Part shown: one piece after another, positions 57,555 through 64,000 of the stretch
Position numbering within the stretch: the stretch's first letter is position 1
Layout of the letters: every line of letters begins with the position of its first letter
NCBI GenBank assembly: GCA_913058405.1
Contig: CAJXRC010000001.1
Span: 1-64,000 of the forward strand
Source: an uncultured Colwellia sp.
GTDB lineage: Bacteria > Pseudomonadota > Gammaproteobacteria > Enterobacterales > Alteromonadaceae
Length of the DNA stretch: 64,000 bases
Direction: 5' to 3'
Made by a program: the position numbers and the translations under genes
Notes under the pieces: model-generated
The model's input: only the letters and a program-made list of their open reading frames with translations
The model's database searches: none
Told to the model about the DNA's origin: nothing

Positions 57555-58370
57555 ATGTCTCTATTTGCACACAGCAGCAAACTACAAAGGTTTGTTGAAA
57601 GTGAAAAATTCCAAAATTTTATTATTTTCCTCATCCTCTTTAATGCAATTAGTCTGGGTCTTGAAACAAGTCAGTTTGGTAAAGCCAATACTGGTCTTCT
57701 ACACACTATAGATACGACCATACTAGTACTGTTCACCATAGAGCTGTTATTAAAATTTATTGTTTATCGAAAGCAGTTTTTTCGTTCAGGTTGGAACTGG
57801 TTTGATTTTATAATCGTTGCCACTTCTTGGGCGCCTACAAGCGGTGCATTATCAGTTTTACGCGCCTTTAGAATATTAAGGGTTTTACGCTTACTTTCTG
57901 TCGTTCCGCAAATGCGCCGTGTGATCGGCGCACTCGGACATTCATTACCAGGTATGGCTTCAGTAGTTGGCGTCTTAAGCATTATCTTTTATGTCTCTGC
58001 AGTACTAACCACTAAAATATTTGGTACCCATAGTGATGCGAACATGCAGGAATGGTTTGGTAACATTGGTGCTTCTGCTTACACCCTATTTCAGGTAATG
58101 ACATTAGAAAGTTGGTCTATGGGGATAGTTCGTCCAACGATGGAGTTATTTCCTCTTTCTTGGCTATTCTTCGTACCCTTTATCATTATTACCAGCTTCG
58201 CGGTTCTTAACTTATTTATTGGTATTATCGTTGATGCGATGCAAGTTATGCATGAAGAAGAAGGTAAACCTAAACAAGTCATAGCAACTAAAGAAGATAT
58301 GATAATGCTTGAGCAAAAAATAGATAAGCTAAGTCAATTACTACATAGTAAATCAGAGCCTAATAAATAG
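57555..58370 (+). CDS. BacNav voltage-gated sodium channel
   Basis: Homotetrameric voltage-gated Na+ channel of the NaChBac/NavAb type, 271 residues from the chosen start. S1 is in FIIFLILFNAISLGLETS and S2 carries the countercharge in FTIELLLKF. S3 has WNWFDFIIV. S4 has four arginines at every third position (SVLRAFRILRVLRLL, residues 102-114). The pore helix ends in the selectivity filter TLESWSM (183-189), the same as in NavAb. S6 is IIITSFAVLNLFIGIIVDAM, followed by a cytosolic coiled coil (MIMLEQKIDKLSQLL). ATG 57555 has TAGG six bases upstream; ATG 57540 would add five residues. Known roles of such channels are in motility and pH homeostasis. Confidence 0.92.
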   Translation: MSLFAHSSKLQRFVESEKFQNFIIFLILFNAISLGLETSQFGKANTGLLHTIDTTILVLFTIELLLKFIVYRKQFFRSGWNWFDFIIVATSWAPTSGALSVLRAFRILRVLRLLSVVPQMRRVIGALGHSLPGMASVVGVLSIIFYVSAVLTTKIFGTHSDANMQEWFGNIGASAYTLFQVMTLESWSMGIVRPTMELFPLSWLFFVPFIIITSFAVLNLFIGIIVDAMQVMHEEEGKPKQVIATKEDMIMLEQKIDKLSQLLHSKSEPNK

Positions 58371-58467
58371 TAGGATAAAATATTATCTTATGTGATTAAA
58401 GTATTACCAAATCGATAGCGATAAGTTAAGGTTATCTTTATAAAAAATATAATCTTACGGTAAAAAA

Positions 58468-60288
58468 ATGACATCGGTCACCCTTTATTCTTATTTATGT
58501 AAATTACTGCTACTTGCTATGATGATCCTTATCTCCGCTTGTAGCAACACACCACAACCAAGCAACCCACCGACCCTAGCTAAGGCTAATATTTATATTA
58601 ACCAGCTGGCTTTTGATATCCAAGCGCCCAAACAGGCTGTGATTGTTTTACCTATAGGTGAAATAGCGACGCGATTTATTGTTTACCAGGGCTCAAACAT
58701 GATTTATCAAGGTAAGCTCACTTCTCAACCAAGCTTCACCGAATGGGGACAAGGTGCTCACTACTACCTCGCTGATTTTTCTCAAGTAAAACGAAGAGGT
58801 GAATTTCATATAGTAGTAAACACACGCAAGCAACAACTAGCTTCCTCAACATTTGCCATTAAACATAATGCTTACTTTGCCCTTACAGCTAAGTCACTAG
58901 TTAATTACTTTAAAGCAAGTCGACACTCTAGTCCGATAGATGAATCTATTCGCATCAATGGTACGGAGCGTTATGTTAACGTTTCAGGTGGTTGGGTTAA
59001 TTCAGGAGGGGATCAGGGTAAACACTTAAGTCAGCATAGTGAATCTAATGTTTTAGTATCACAACAAGGAGCTATAGCTGCATGGGCGATGGCAAAATCT
59101 TATGATAGTTTATATAGGTTATACGATCGTAAAGCGTTAACACTCGCACTCGCCGAAGAAGTTATTTGGGGTGCTGATTACTTACATAGAATATTAGACA
59201 CCGAAGGTTATTTTTATAGCAATATTTACGACCGACGAGGTTTGGCTGAAGAACGTATAATTACCGGCTATGAAGGACCTGAAGCAGAATTTAATACTAA
59301 TTTTCAAGCTGCCTTTCGTGAGGGCGGAGGCATGGCTATTGCCGCACTAACCCGAGCACATGAACTCAGTAATAAAACAGGCGTTCAAGGTGAGTTTTCT
59401 GCAAAGCAGTATTTAATTGACGCTGAACGAGCTTTTGCCCATTTACAAAAGAACAACCTACGTTATGTCGACAATGGTAAAGAAAACATTATCGATGATT
59501 ATACTGCGCTTATTGCCGCGACTGAGCTTTATCGCATAACAAAAAAATCACAATATTTAAAAGCCGCGCGCCACCGTGCTCATAACTTAAATAACAGAAT
59601 GACATCCCAAGGTTGGTTTGTCAGCGATGATGACGAAAGACCTTTTTATCATGGTGTTGAAGCCGGTCTCCCTATTATTGCCTTGGTCGACTATTTAGCA
59701 ATAGAGCGGAACCGACAAATTAACACTAAAACTAAACGAACAATTAAACTGTCACTGGATTATCAACTTGCCTTAAACTCCCAAGTTGCTAACCCATTTA
59801 ATTTAGCGCGCCAAACATTTAAAACCAAAAAGGGTAGTCAGTACTCGAAACAAAAGGAAGGTTTTTTTATCCCGCATACTAATGAAAACAGCTATGCTTG
59901 GCAGGGTGAAAACTCTCGTTTGGCCTCACTAACGGCTGCAGCAGTATGGGGAGGTAAAATCACTCACAGTAATAAACACGGAGCTTTTGGTATCAATGAT
60001 GAACTCGCTTATTTTGCACAAAGCCAAATTGATTGGATTTTAGGTAAAAACCCTTACCAAGTGAGTATGTTGTATGGCTTTGGCGTTAATAATCCACCAC
60101 ACACTAAAAGTGCTGGGACTATGTTAAATGGCGGCATTTCAAATGGTATTACTGGCGCCACACTAGGCTTAGATGGCAGCGGTATTACCTGGGCACAAGG
60201 GCCTGATGCTTCTAATTGGCGCTGGACTGAGCAATGGTTACAAAATTCTACTTGGTATTTATTAGCCATGACAGCAATGACTGAGTAA
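58468..60288 (+). CDS. Glycoside hydrolase family 9 lipoprotein
   Basis: A 606-residue predicted lipoprotein (lipobox LISAC, Cys25). An N-terminal Ig-like CelD_N domain (YINQLAFDIQAPKQAVIVLP, residues about 42-118) is followed by an (alpha/alpha)6 GH9 domain. The usual DA(S)GD motif near residue 178 reads GGWVNSGGDQGKHLS, so the first Asp is Asn178 while the second, the likely catalytic base, is kept (Asp182). Near the C-terminus WRWTEQWLQNSTW supplies Glu588, the likely acid. GH9 enzymes act on beta-1,4-glucans or glucosaminides; the exact substrate is unclear. It lies 97 bases after the channel gene. A weak hairpin (60297-60325) follows. Confidence 0.82.
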   Translation: MTSVTLYSYLCKLLLLAMMILISACSNTPQPSNPPTLAKANIYINQLAFDIQAPKQAVIVLPIGEIATRFIVYQGSNMIYQGKLTSQPSFTEWGQGAHYYLADFSQVKRRGEFHIVVNTRKQQLASSTFAIKHNAYFALTAKSLVNYFKASRHSSPIDESIRINGTERYVNVSGGWVNSGGDQGKHLSQHSESNVLVSQQGAIAAWAMAKSYDSLYRLYDRKALTLALAEEVIWGADYLHRILDTEGYFYSNIYDRRGLAEERIITGYEGPEAEFNTNFQAAFREGGGMAIAALTRAHELSNKTGVQGEFSAKQYLIDAERAFAHLQKNNLRYVDNGKENIIDDYTALIAATELYRITKKSQYLKAARHRAHNLNNRMTSQGWFVSDDDERPFYHGVEAGLPIIALVDYLAIERNRQINTKTKRTIKLSLDYQLALNSQVANPFNLARQTFKTKKGSQYSKQKEGFFIPHTNENSYAWQGENSRLASLTAAAVWGGKITHSNKHGAFGINDELAYFAQSQIDWILGKNPYQVSMLYGFGVNNPPHTKSAGTMLNGGISNGITGATLGLDGSGITWAQGPDASNWRWTEQWLQNSTWYLLAMTAMTE

Positions 60289-60506
60289 TTCACATGAACG
60301 GGCTCGGTTATTTTCCTGAGTCCGTCACCCCTATTTAGCCCTCTTGTTCATATATTTATGAGTAGAATACTTTGCTCAATACCATGATGACTGCATCGTT
60401 TTATTGAACGGCTGCCCATTGGGCGATGATTGATTAATGTGTACTATCCTCCCTTTATTCTAACAAATATAATTATACTTCAGAGTGTTAAATTTCGATT
60501 TAAAGG

Positions 60507-60538
60507 CAAAAAAAAACGCTTGCACAAGGCAAGCGTTT
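60507..60538 (-). terminator. Terminator of secE-nusG
   Basis: On the minus strand AAACGCTTGC-CTTGT-GCAAGCGTTT forms a perfect 10-bp stem followed by a T-run. It ends the secE-nusG unit 28 bases after nusG, confirming that nusG is no longer transcribed into rplK. The remaining 60326-60506 shows nothing supportable. Confidence 0.93.
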
Positions 60539-60565
60539 CTATATCAAGTTGGGCTGAGTCGCTGC

Positions 60566-61183
60566 TTAGCTACCCTTTTCAACTTGACCAAATTCTAAAT
60601 CAACTGGCGTTGAACGACCGAAAATAAGTACTGAAACTTTAATACGGTTTTTCTCGTAATCAAGCTCTTCAACCACACCATTAAAGTCAGCAAATGGTCC
60701 GTCGATAACACGGATAACTTCGCCTGGTTCAAACAATGTTTTAGGCTTCGGCTTATCTGTTTCTTCAAGACGTTGTAGAATACGATCCGCTTCTTTTTGA
60801 GTAATAGGCGCTGGACGGTCACTTGTACCACCAATAAAGCCTAGTACACGTGGTACGCTTTTCACTAAATGCCAAGCATCAACGTCCATTTCCATTTGTA
60901 CTAAAACGTATCCAGGGAAAAATTTACGAGAACTTTTACGCTTTTGACCAGCACGCATCTCCACTACTTCTTCAGTAGGGACTAAAATCTCACCAAACTT
61001 ATCTTCTAAGCCGTGGATTCCAATGTGCTCTTTCAATGTTTTTTGAACGCGACCTTCATAACCTGAAAATGCTTGTACTACATACCAACGCAATTTCGGG
61101 TTTCTATTGACTTGATTTTCTGCATTTTCTGCCGCTGAAATCTCTTCTGGGTTATTTTCTTCTGACATATTTTCTTCAGACAT
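60566..61183 (-). CDS. nusG: Transcription termination/antitermination protein NusG
   Basis: Elongation factor binding RNA polymerase through its NGN domain ([20 protein letters not shown] ... [12 protein letters not shown]) and Rho or ribosome through the KOW domain ([21 protein letters not shown]). The start at 61183 lies 2 bases after the secE stop. The 205-residue product is longer than E. coli NusG (181) by an acidic N-terminal extension containing a repeated MSEEN (residues 1-10) and many Glu/Asn; ATG 61168 would trim it by 5. It ends at its own terminator. Confidence 0.95.
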   Translation of the reverse strand: MSEENMSEENNPEEISAAENAENQVNRNPKLRWYVVQAFSGYEGRVQKTLKEHIGIHGLEDKFGEILVPTEEVVEMRAGQKRKSSRKFFPGYVLVQMEMDVDAWHLVKSVPRVLGFIGGTSDRPAPITQKEADRILQRLEETDKPKPKTLFEPGEVIRVIDGPFADFNGVVEELDYEKNRIKVSVLIFGRSTPVDLEFGQVEKGS

Positions 61184-61185
61184 AA

Positions 61186-61566
61186 CTAAACCTGCATACC
61201 TGTAACTAAACCAACTAACCAGAATAGAACAGAGTCTAATCCCCAAAGTAGCAATGACATTAATAACGTCACTACTAATACAATACCTGTCGTTTGTACG
61301 GCTTCTTGGCGTGTTGGCCAAACAACTTTACGTACTTCAGTACGAGCTTCTTTTGCAAATATAGCAGCATTACGACCTTTTTCAGTTTGTAATGCAATTA
61401 AACCAGCAATACCAACCATGACTACAACAGCCACTGCTCTAATTAATACTGACTCTTCACCGTAAACGTAATTACCCGCAACAGCACCAGCTAAAAGTAA
61501 GAATATAACTCCCCACTTTACCGCATCGAAAGAACTGCTTGGTTGCTCTTCTGTACTTGCATTCAT
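61186..61566 (-). CDS. secE: Preprotein translocase subunit SecE
   Basis: Essential SecYEG subunit. The 126-residue protein has three hydrophobic segments, as in enterobacteria: [35 protein letters not shown] and the conserved C-terminal [25 protein letters not shown]. The last is preceded by the signature [20 protein letters not shown]. It lies 2 bases before nusG and about 90 bases after tRNA-Trp. Confidence 0.96.
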   Translation of the reverse strand: MNASTEEQPSSSFDAVKWGVIFLLLAGAVAGNYVYGEESVLIRAVAVVVMVGIAGLIALQTEKGRNAAIFAKEARTEVRKVVWPTRQEAVQTTGIVLVVTLLMSLLLWGLDSVLFWLVGLVTGMQV

Positions 61567-61600
61567 AATTCTATTCCGTATTTATCTACTTTCTAATAAC

Positions 61601-61622
61601 GTGACTTGTAAGTACAAGTCAC
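61601..61622 (-). repeat. Hairpin between tRNA-Trp and secE
   Basis: GTGACTTGTA-AG-TACAAGTCAC is a perfect 10-bp stem with a 2-base loop (four in practice) and no T-run. It is likely an RNase processing or protective structure in the joint tRNA-Trp/secE transcript. Confidence 0.55.
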
Positions 61623-61657
61623 TAAAACACAGGTGATTTACCTATGTTTACTCAAAA

Positions 61658-61734
61658 TGGCAGGGGTGGAGAGACTCGAACTCCCAACCATCGGTTTTGG
61701 AGACCGCTGTTCTACCAATTGGAACTACACCCCT
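61658..61734 (-). tRNA. tRNA-Trp (anticodon CCA)
   Basis: The minus strand gives AGGGGTG acceptor pairing with CACCCCT, an anticodon arm CGGTCTCCAAAACCG with anticodon CCA, a T arm GGGAGTTCGAGTCTCTC, discriminator G and an encoded CCA end. Length is 77 with CCA, one base longer than E. coli tRNA-Trp because of an extra C in the D arm (TTCCAATTGG). It lies just upstream of secE and is probably co-transcribed with it. Confidence 0.95.
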
Positions 61735-61747
61735 GCAACAGATTTGA

Positions 61748-61775
61748 ATTATACTGATGCACGGGCAAAGGTAAA
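61748..61775 (-). promoter_or_regulatory. Promoter of tRNA-Trp-secE-nusG
   Basis: On the minus strand -35 TTTACC (61775-61770) and a perfect -10 TATAAT (61753-61748) are spaced by 16 bases and placed 13 bases before the tRNA 5' end. Upstream (61776-61995) lies a TTATACCAAG fragment and a 9-bp hairpin with one G-U pair (61955-61989) that may end aceK transcripts. Confidence 0.7.
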
Positions 61776-61995
61776 GAGTAAAGGTCATTTTTTTTCGTGT
61801 TTATGGTTCGTTCGACTGTTTTATCTACAAAGTGCTAGTAAACTAGCCGGTTATACCAAGTGTTCATTATATAATTGAAAATGGGCAGGGGTTCTTTTGA
61901 GCGTAATAATTAAGTTTGCTTAACAATTGCGCTAATTGATTACGGCAAATACATAGAGCACCAACATTATTCATTTATGCTGGCGCTCTTATTTA

Positions 61996-63783
61996 CTAGT
62001 TTTCAGTTGCAGTCTGTCTCTTAATGCTACCGAAACTTAAATTACAAAAGCGGAATTTATCAGGATACGGAAAAACATCCTTATAAATACCATTAGCGAC
62101 ATCTTGCTGACATTGCTGCCAATAGGCAGCAGTTAATAGATCTTCGTGATGTATTTTAAATGCTTTGAGGTAATTTGGATTGGCCAATGCAAATGTAGCC
62201 AGTTCTTCAGGAAACATATCGCCAGGCATTACGCTATACCAAGGTTCAGCAGCATATAGTTGTTCCTCAGTCACCGCTTTAGGTTTTACTCTAAAGTTGA
62301 TTTCATTCATATAAGCTATTTCGTCATAATCATAAAAAATCACTCGCCCATGGCGTGTCACACCAAAGTTTTTGAGTAACATGTCACCAGGAAAAATATC
62401 TGCGGAGATTAGCTGTTTAATGGCTTGACCATAGCCGAATAAGGCGTCATCAATCTTTTGCTGTGCCTTATTTTTAAGGGCATCCATCAGGTATAGATTA
62501 AGCGGCACCATTCGACGTTCTATATATAGATGTTCAATAATAATAAGTTCATCTTCACCTTCACCCTCATAGCGGATAATTGACGGGGCTACTTTTTGAA
62601 GTTCAGCTAAAAGCTCTTCATTAAAACGCGACTTAGGAAAGGCTACCTCTGAATATTCCATAGTATCGGCCATTCGACCCACTCTGTCATGTAACTTAAC
62701 TAGACGATATTTTCCTTTTACATCTTTCTTGGTTATGTTTTTACTGGGTGAAAACTTATCTTTGATGATTTTAAAAACATAAGGGTATGAGGGCAGGGTA
62801 AATACAGACATCACCATACCTTTAATACCAGCAGCTAATTCAAATTGGTCATTACTGCTATCGAGGTGGTTTAGAAAATCTCGATAAAACTGTGTTTTTC
62901 CTTGTTTATGAAAGCCAATAGCAGAATATAAATCAGCCTTAGTTTTATGCGGCATTAGTCCCTGTAAGAAGTTAACTAGAGCATAAGGATGTTCACAATC
63001 AACAAAAAAGTAAGCGCGAGCAAAACCAAAAACAACCGCCATACTTTCACTACTGGTAAGTAATGCATCTATATACAAACCACCCTTTTCATTATTAAGT
63101 ACGGCAATGATGAACGGCGTTTCTCCTGCTGGCGATAATACTCGACCAATGAGGTAAGCGCCTTTATTTCGATAAAAGGTAAAGTTCAGAATATCAAACT
63201 TCAAATCTTCTAATTTAACACGGGTTTTATGGGCTTTTCGGCGAAAGGTATTAATAAGTGCATCAACATCACGATCAAGATCTTCAAAAGGGATCACTGT
63301 TCTATGACTATTCATAATGTCACAAATGGTTTGTTTTAGGCCGAGCTCTTTCGGCTGATAAGATGTGTAGATCTCAGGCTGTGTTTTATCATCTAGACGG
63401 TGCGCGGTACTTTCGACATAAATATAATCGTTGTGATAATACTTACGCTCGAATAAGTGGCAAAAAACAGAGTTATAAAAAGTTTCAGCTAACTCTGGTT
63501 GTTTATGGTTGATTAATAAATCAGAGTAAACGGCTTTAATTCGTTGCCATAAAGCATCATCAAGAGAACAAATGTTAAAGTCATCTTTTATTTCATTAAA
63601 CGTTTCTTTTACGCGTTCGTCATAAAAATTGGTTCTTGCTCTAGCGGAACGATGAATCTCATTCCATTGACATTGTTGAAACCGATTTCGGGCTGATTGA
63701 GTAATTTCAGTAAAAATTGCAAAATGGCGTTCAAAACCATTAATAATTTTATTAGCTATAGTAAGCGCAAGTTCATCTTTCAT
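61996..63783 (-). CDS. aceK: Isocitrate dehydrogenase kinase/phosphatase
   Basis: Bifunctional enzyme that phosphorylates and reactivates isocitrate dehydrogenase, directing carbon into the glyoxylate shunt. The 595-residue protein has the family regulatory N-terminal domain (FERHFAIFTEITQSARNRF) and the ATP-binding segment LAAGIKGMVMSVFTLPSYPY with the following KIIKDKF. It also has HDRVGRMADTMEYSEVAFP and the kinase-like catalytic region GVTRHGRVIFYDYDEIAYM. It stands alone rather than beside aceBA. The rest of the window (63784-64000) shows no supportable feature. Confidence 0.95.
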   Translation of the reverse strand: MKDELALTIANKIINGFERHFAIFTEITQSARNRFQQCQWNEIHRSARARTNFYDERVKETFNEIKDDFNICSLDDALWQRIKAVYSDLLINHKQPELAETFYNSVFCHLFERKYYHNDYIYVESTAHRLDDKTQPEIYTSYQPKELGLKQTICDIMNSHRTVIPFEDLDRDVDALINTFRRKAHKTRVKLEDLKFDILNFTFYRNKGAYLIGRVLSPAGETPFIIAVLNNEKGGLYIDALLTSSESMAVVFGFARAYFFVDCEHPYALVNFLQGLMPHKTKADLYSAIGFHKQGKTQFYRDFLNHLDSSNDQFELAAGIKGMVMSVFTLPSYPYVFKIIKDKFSPSKNITKKDVKGKYRLVKLHDRVGRMADTMEYSEVAFPKSRFNEELLAELQKVAPSIIRYEGEGEDELIIIEHLYIERRMVPLNLYLMDALKNKAQQKIDDALFGYGQAIKQLISADIFPGDMLLKNFGVTRHGRVIFYDYDEIAYMNEINFRVKPKAVTEEQLYAAEPWYSVMPGDMFPEELATFALANPNYLKAFKIHHEDLLTAAYWQQCQQDVANGIYKDVFPYPDKFRFCNLSFGSIKRQTATEN

Positions 63784-64000
63784 AGGGCAATTAACTCTTT
63801 AGTCGATTTAAGTAAGGGCATGTCATGAATGCTTATTTACCAACATACACTAAAAGCTCAATTACAGAGATAATTTTCCTAAATACTGGCTATAACAAGC
63901 AATAATGTTGTTTCAACACAAGTTTGTTCTCTGATCTACGCTCTTAAGTTTTAAAAGTCTCGAATTAACTTGCTATCAATGGCGTGCAGCTCTAAAATTA

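Overview
The window looks like the chromosome of a marine gammaproteobacterium of the Alteromonadales, most likely Colwellia or a close relative. This is inferred from the AT-rich sequence, the protein styles and the gene sets (cold-marine housekeeping genes, RraB, DUF2333, a TIGR04219-type barrel, and the murB-birA-coaX, str and rif ribosomal clusters). The first 50 bases are not genomic. They are an Illumina Nextera i7 adapter fused to the contig end, so the first gene is truncated and carries a false N-terminus.

Layout. (i) 52-2424: a DcaP-like trimeric porin and a secreted glutaminase, probably one operon, followed by a small gene broken by a nonsense codon. (ii) 3123-11503: a complete clade I nitrous oxide reductase locus. 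It is split into nosR-nosZ and nosD-nosF-nosY-nosL by a terminator, and each half has its own FNR/DNR-like box. (iii) 11548-23521: envelope and housekeeping genes (TraB/GumN, DUF4136 lipoprotein, RraB, acyltransferase, TonB receptor, TRIC channel, CbiB-like protein, mtnN, coaX, birA, murB, nfsB). (iv) 23625-25301: an acuI-type reductase with a TetR repressor and two identical operators. (v) 25496-27431: a sigma-54 phage-shock operon (a new small secreted protein, pspA, pspC and a membrane protein). (vi) 27483-30531: crotonase, PCuAC copper chaperone, DUF2333 and outer-membrane barrel genes. (vii) 30659-36117: a MITE-like element, a lytic transglycosylase and the cysJIH sulfite/PAPS reduction operon. 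(viii) 36118-38437: an accessory stretch with nested inverted repeats, two small lipoproteins and a repeated dyad. (ix) 38438-56120: epmA and the translation/transcription core, all on the minus strand: rpsL-rpsG-fusA-tuf and rplK-rplA-rplJ-rplL-rpoB-rpoC, with promoters, an L10 leader, an attenuator and terminators. (x) 56191-60288: an OmpA-family protein, a BacNav voltage-gated sodium channel and a GH9 lipoprotein, lying between rplK and nusG where most relatives have no genes. (xi) 60507-63783: tRNA-Trp-secE-nusG with its own promoter and terminator, then aceK.

The coherent systems are N2O respiration, assimilatory sulfate reduction, the phage-shock response, and the ribosome/RNA polymerase operons. 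The most notable items are the BacNav channel inserted in the rif-region synteny, the dual-box nos locus with a decayed copy of the nosZ tail, the psp operon led by an unknown exported protein, and several structured or repeated non-coding elements. No CRISPR array, rRNA operon, integrase or intact insertion sequence was seen.
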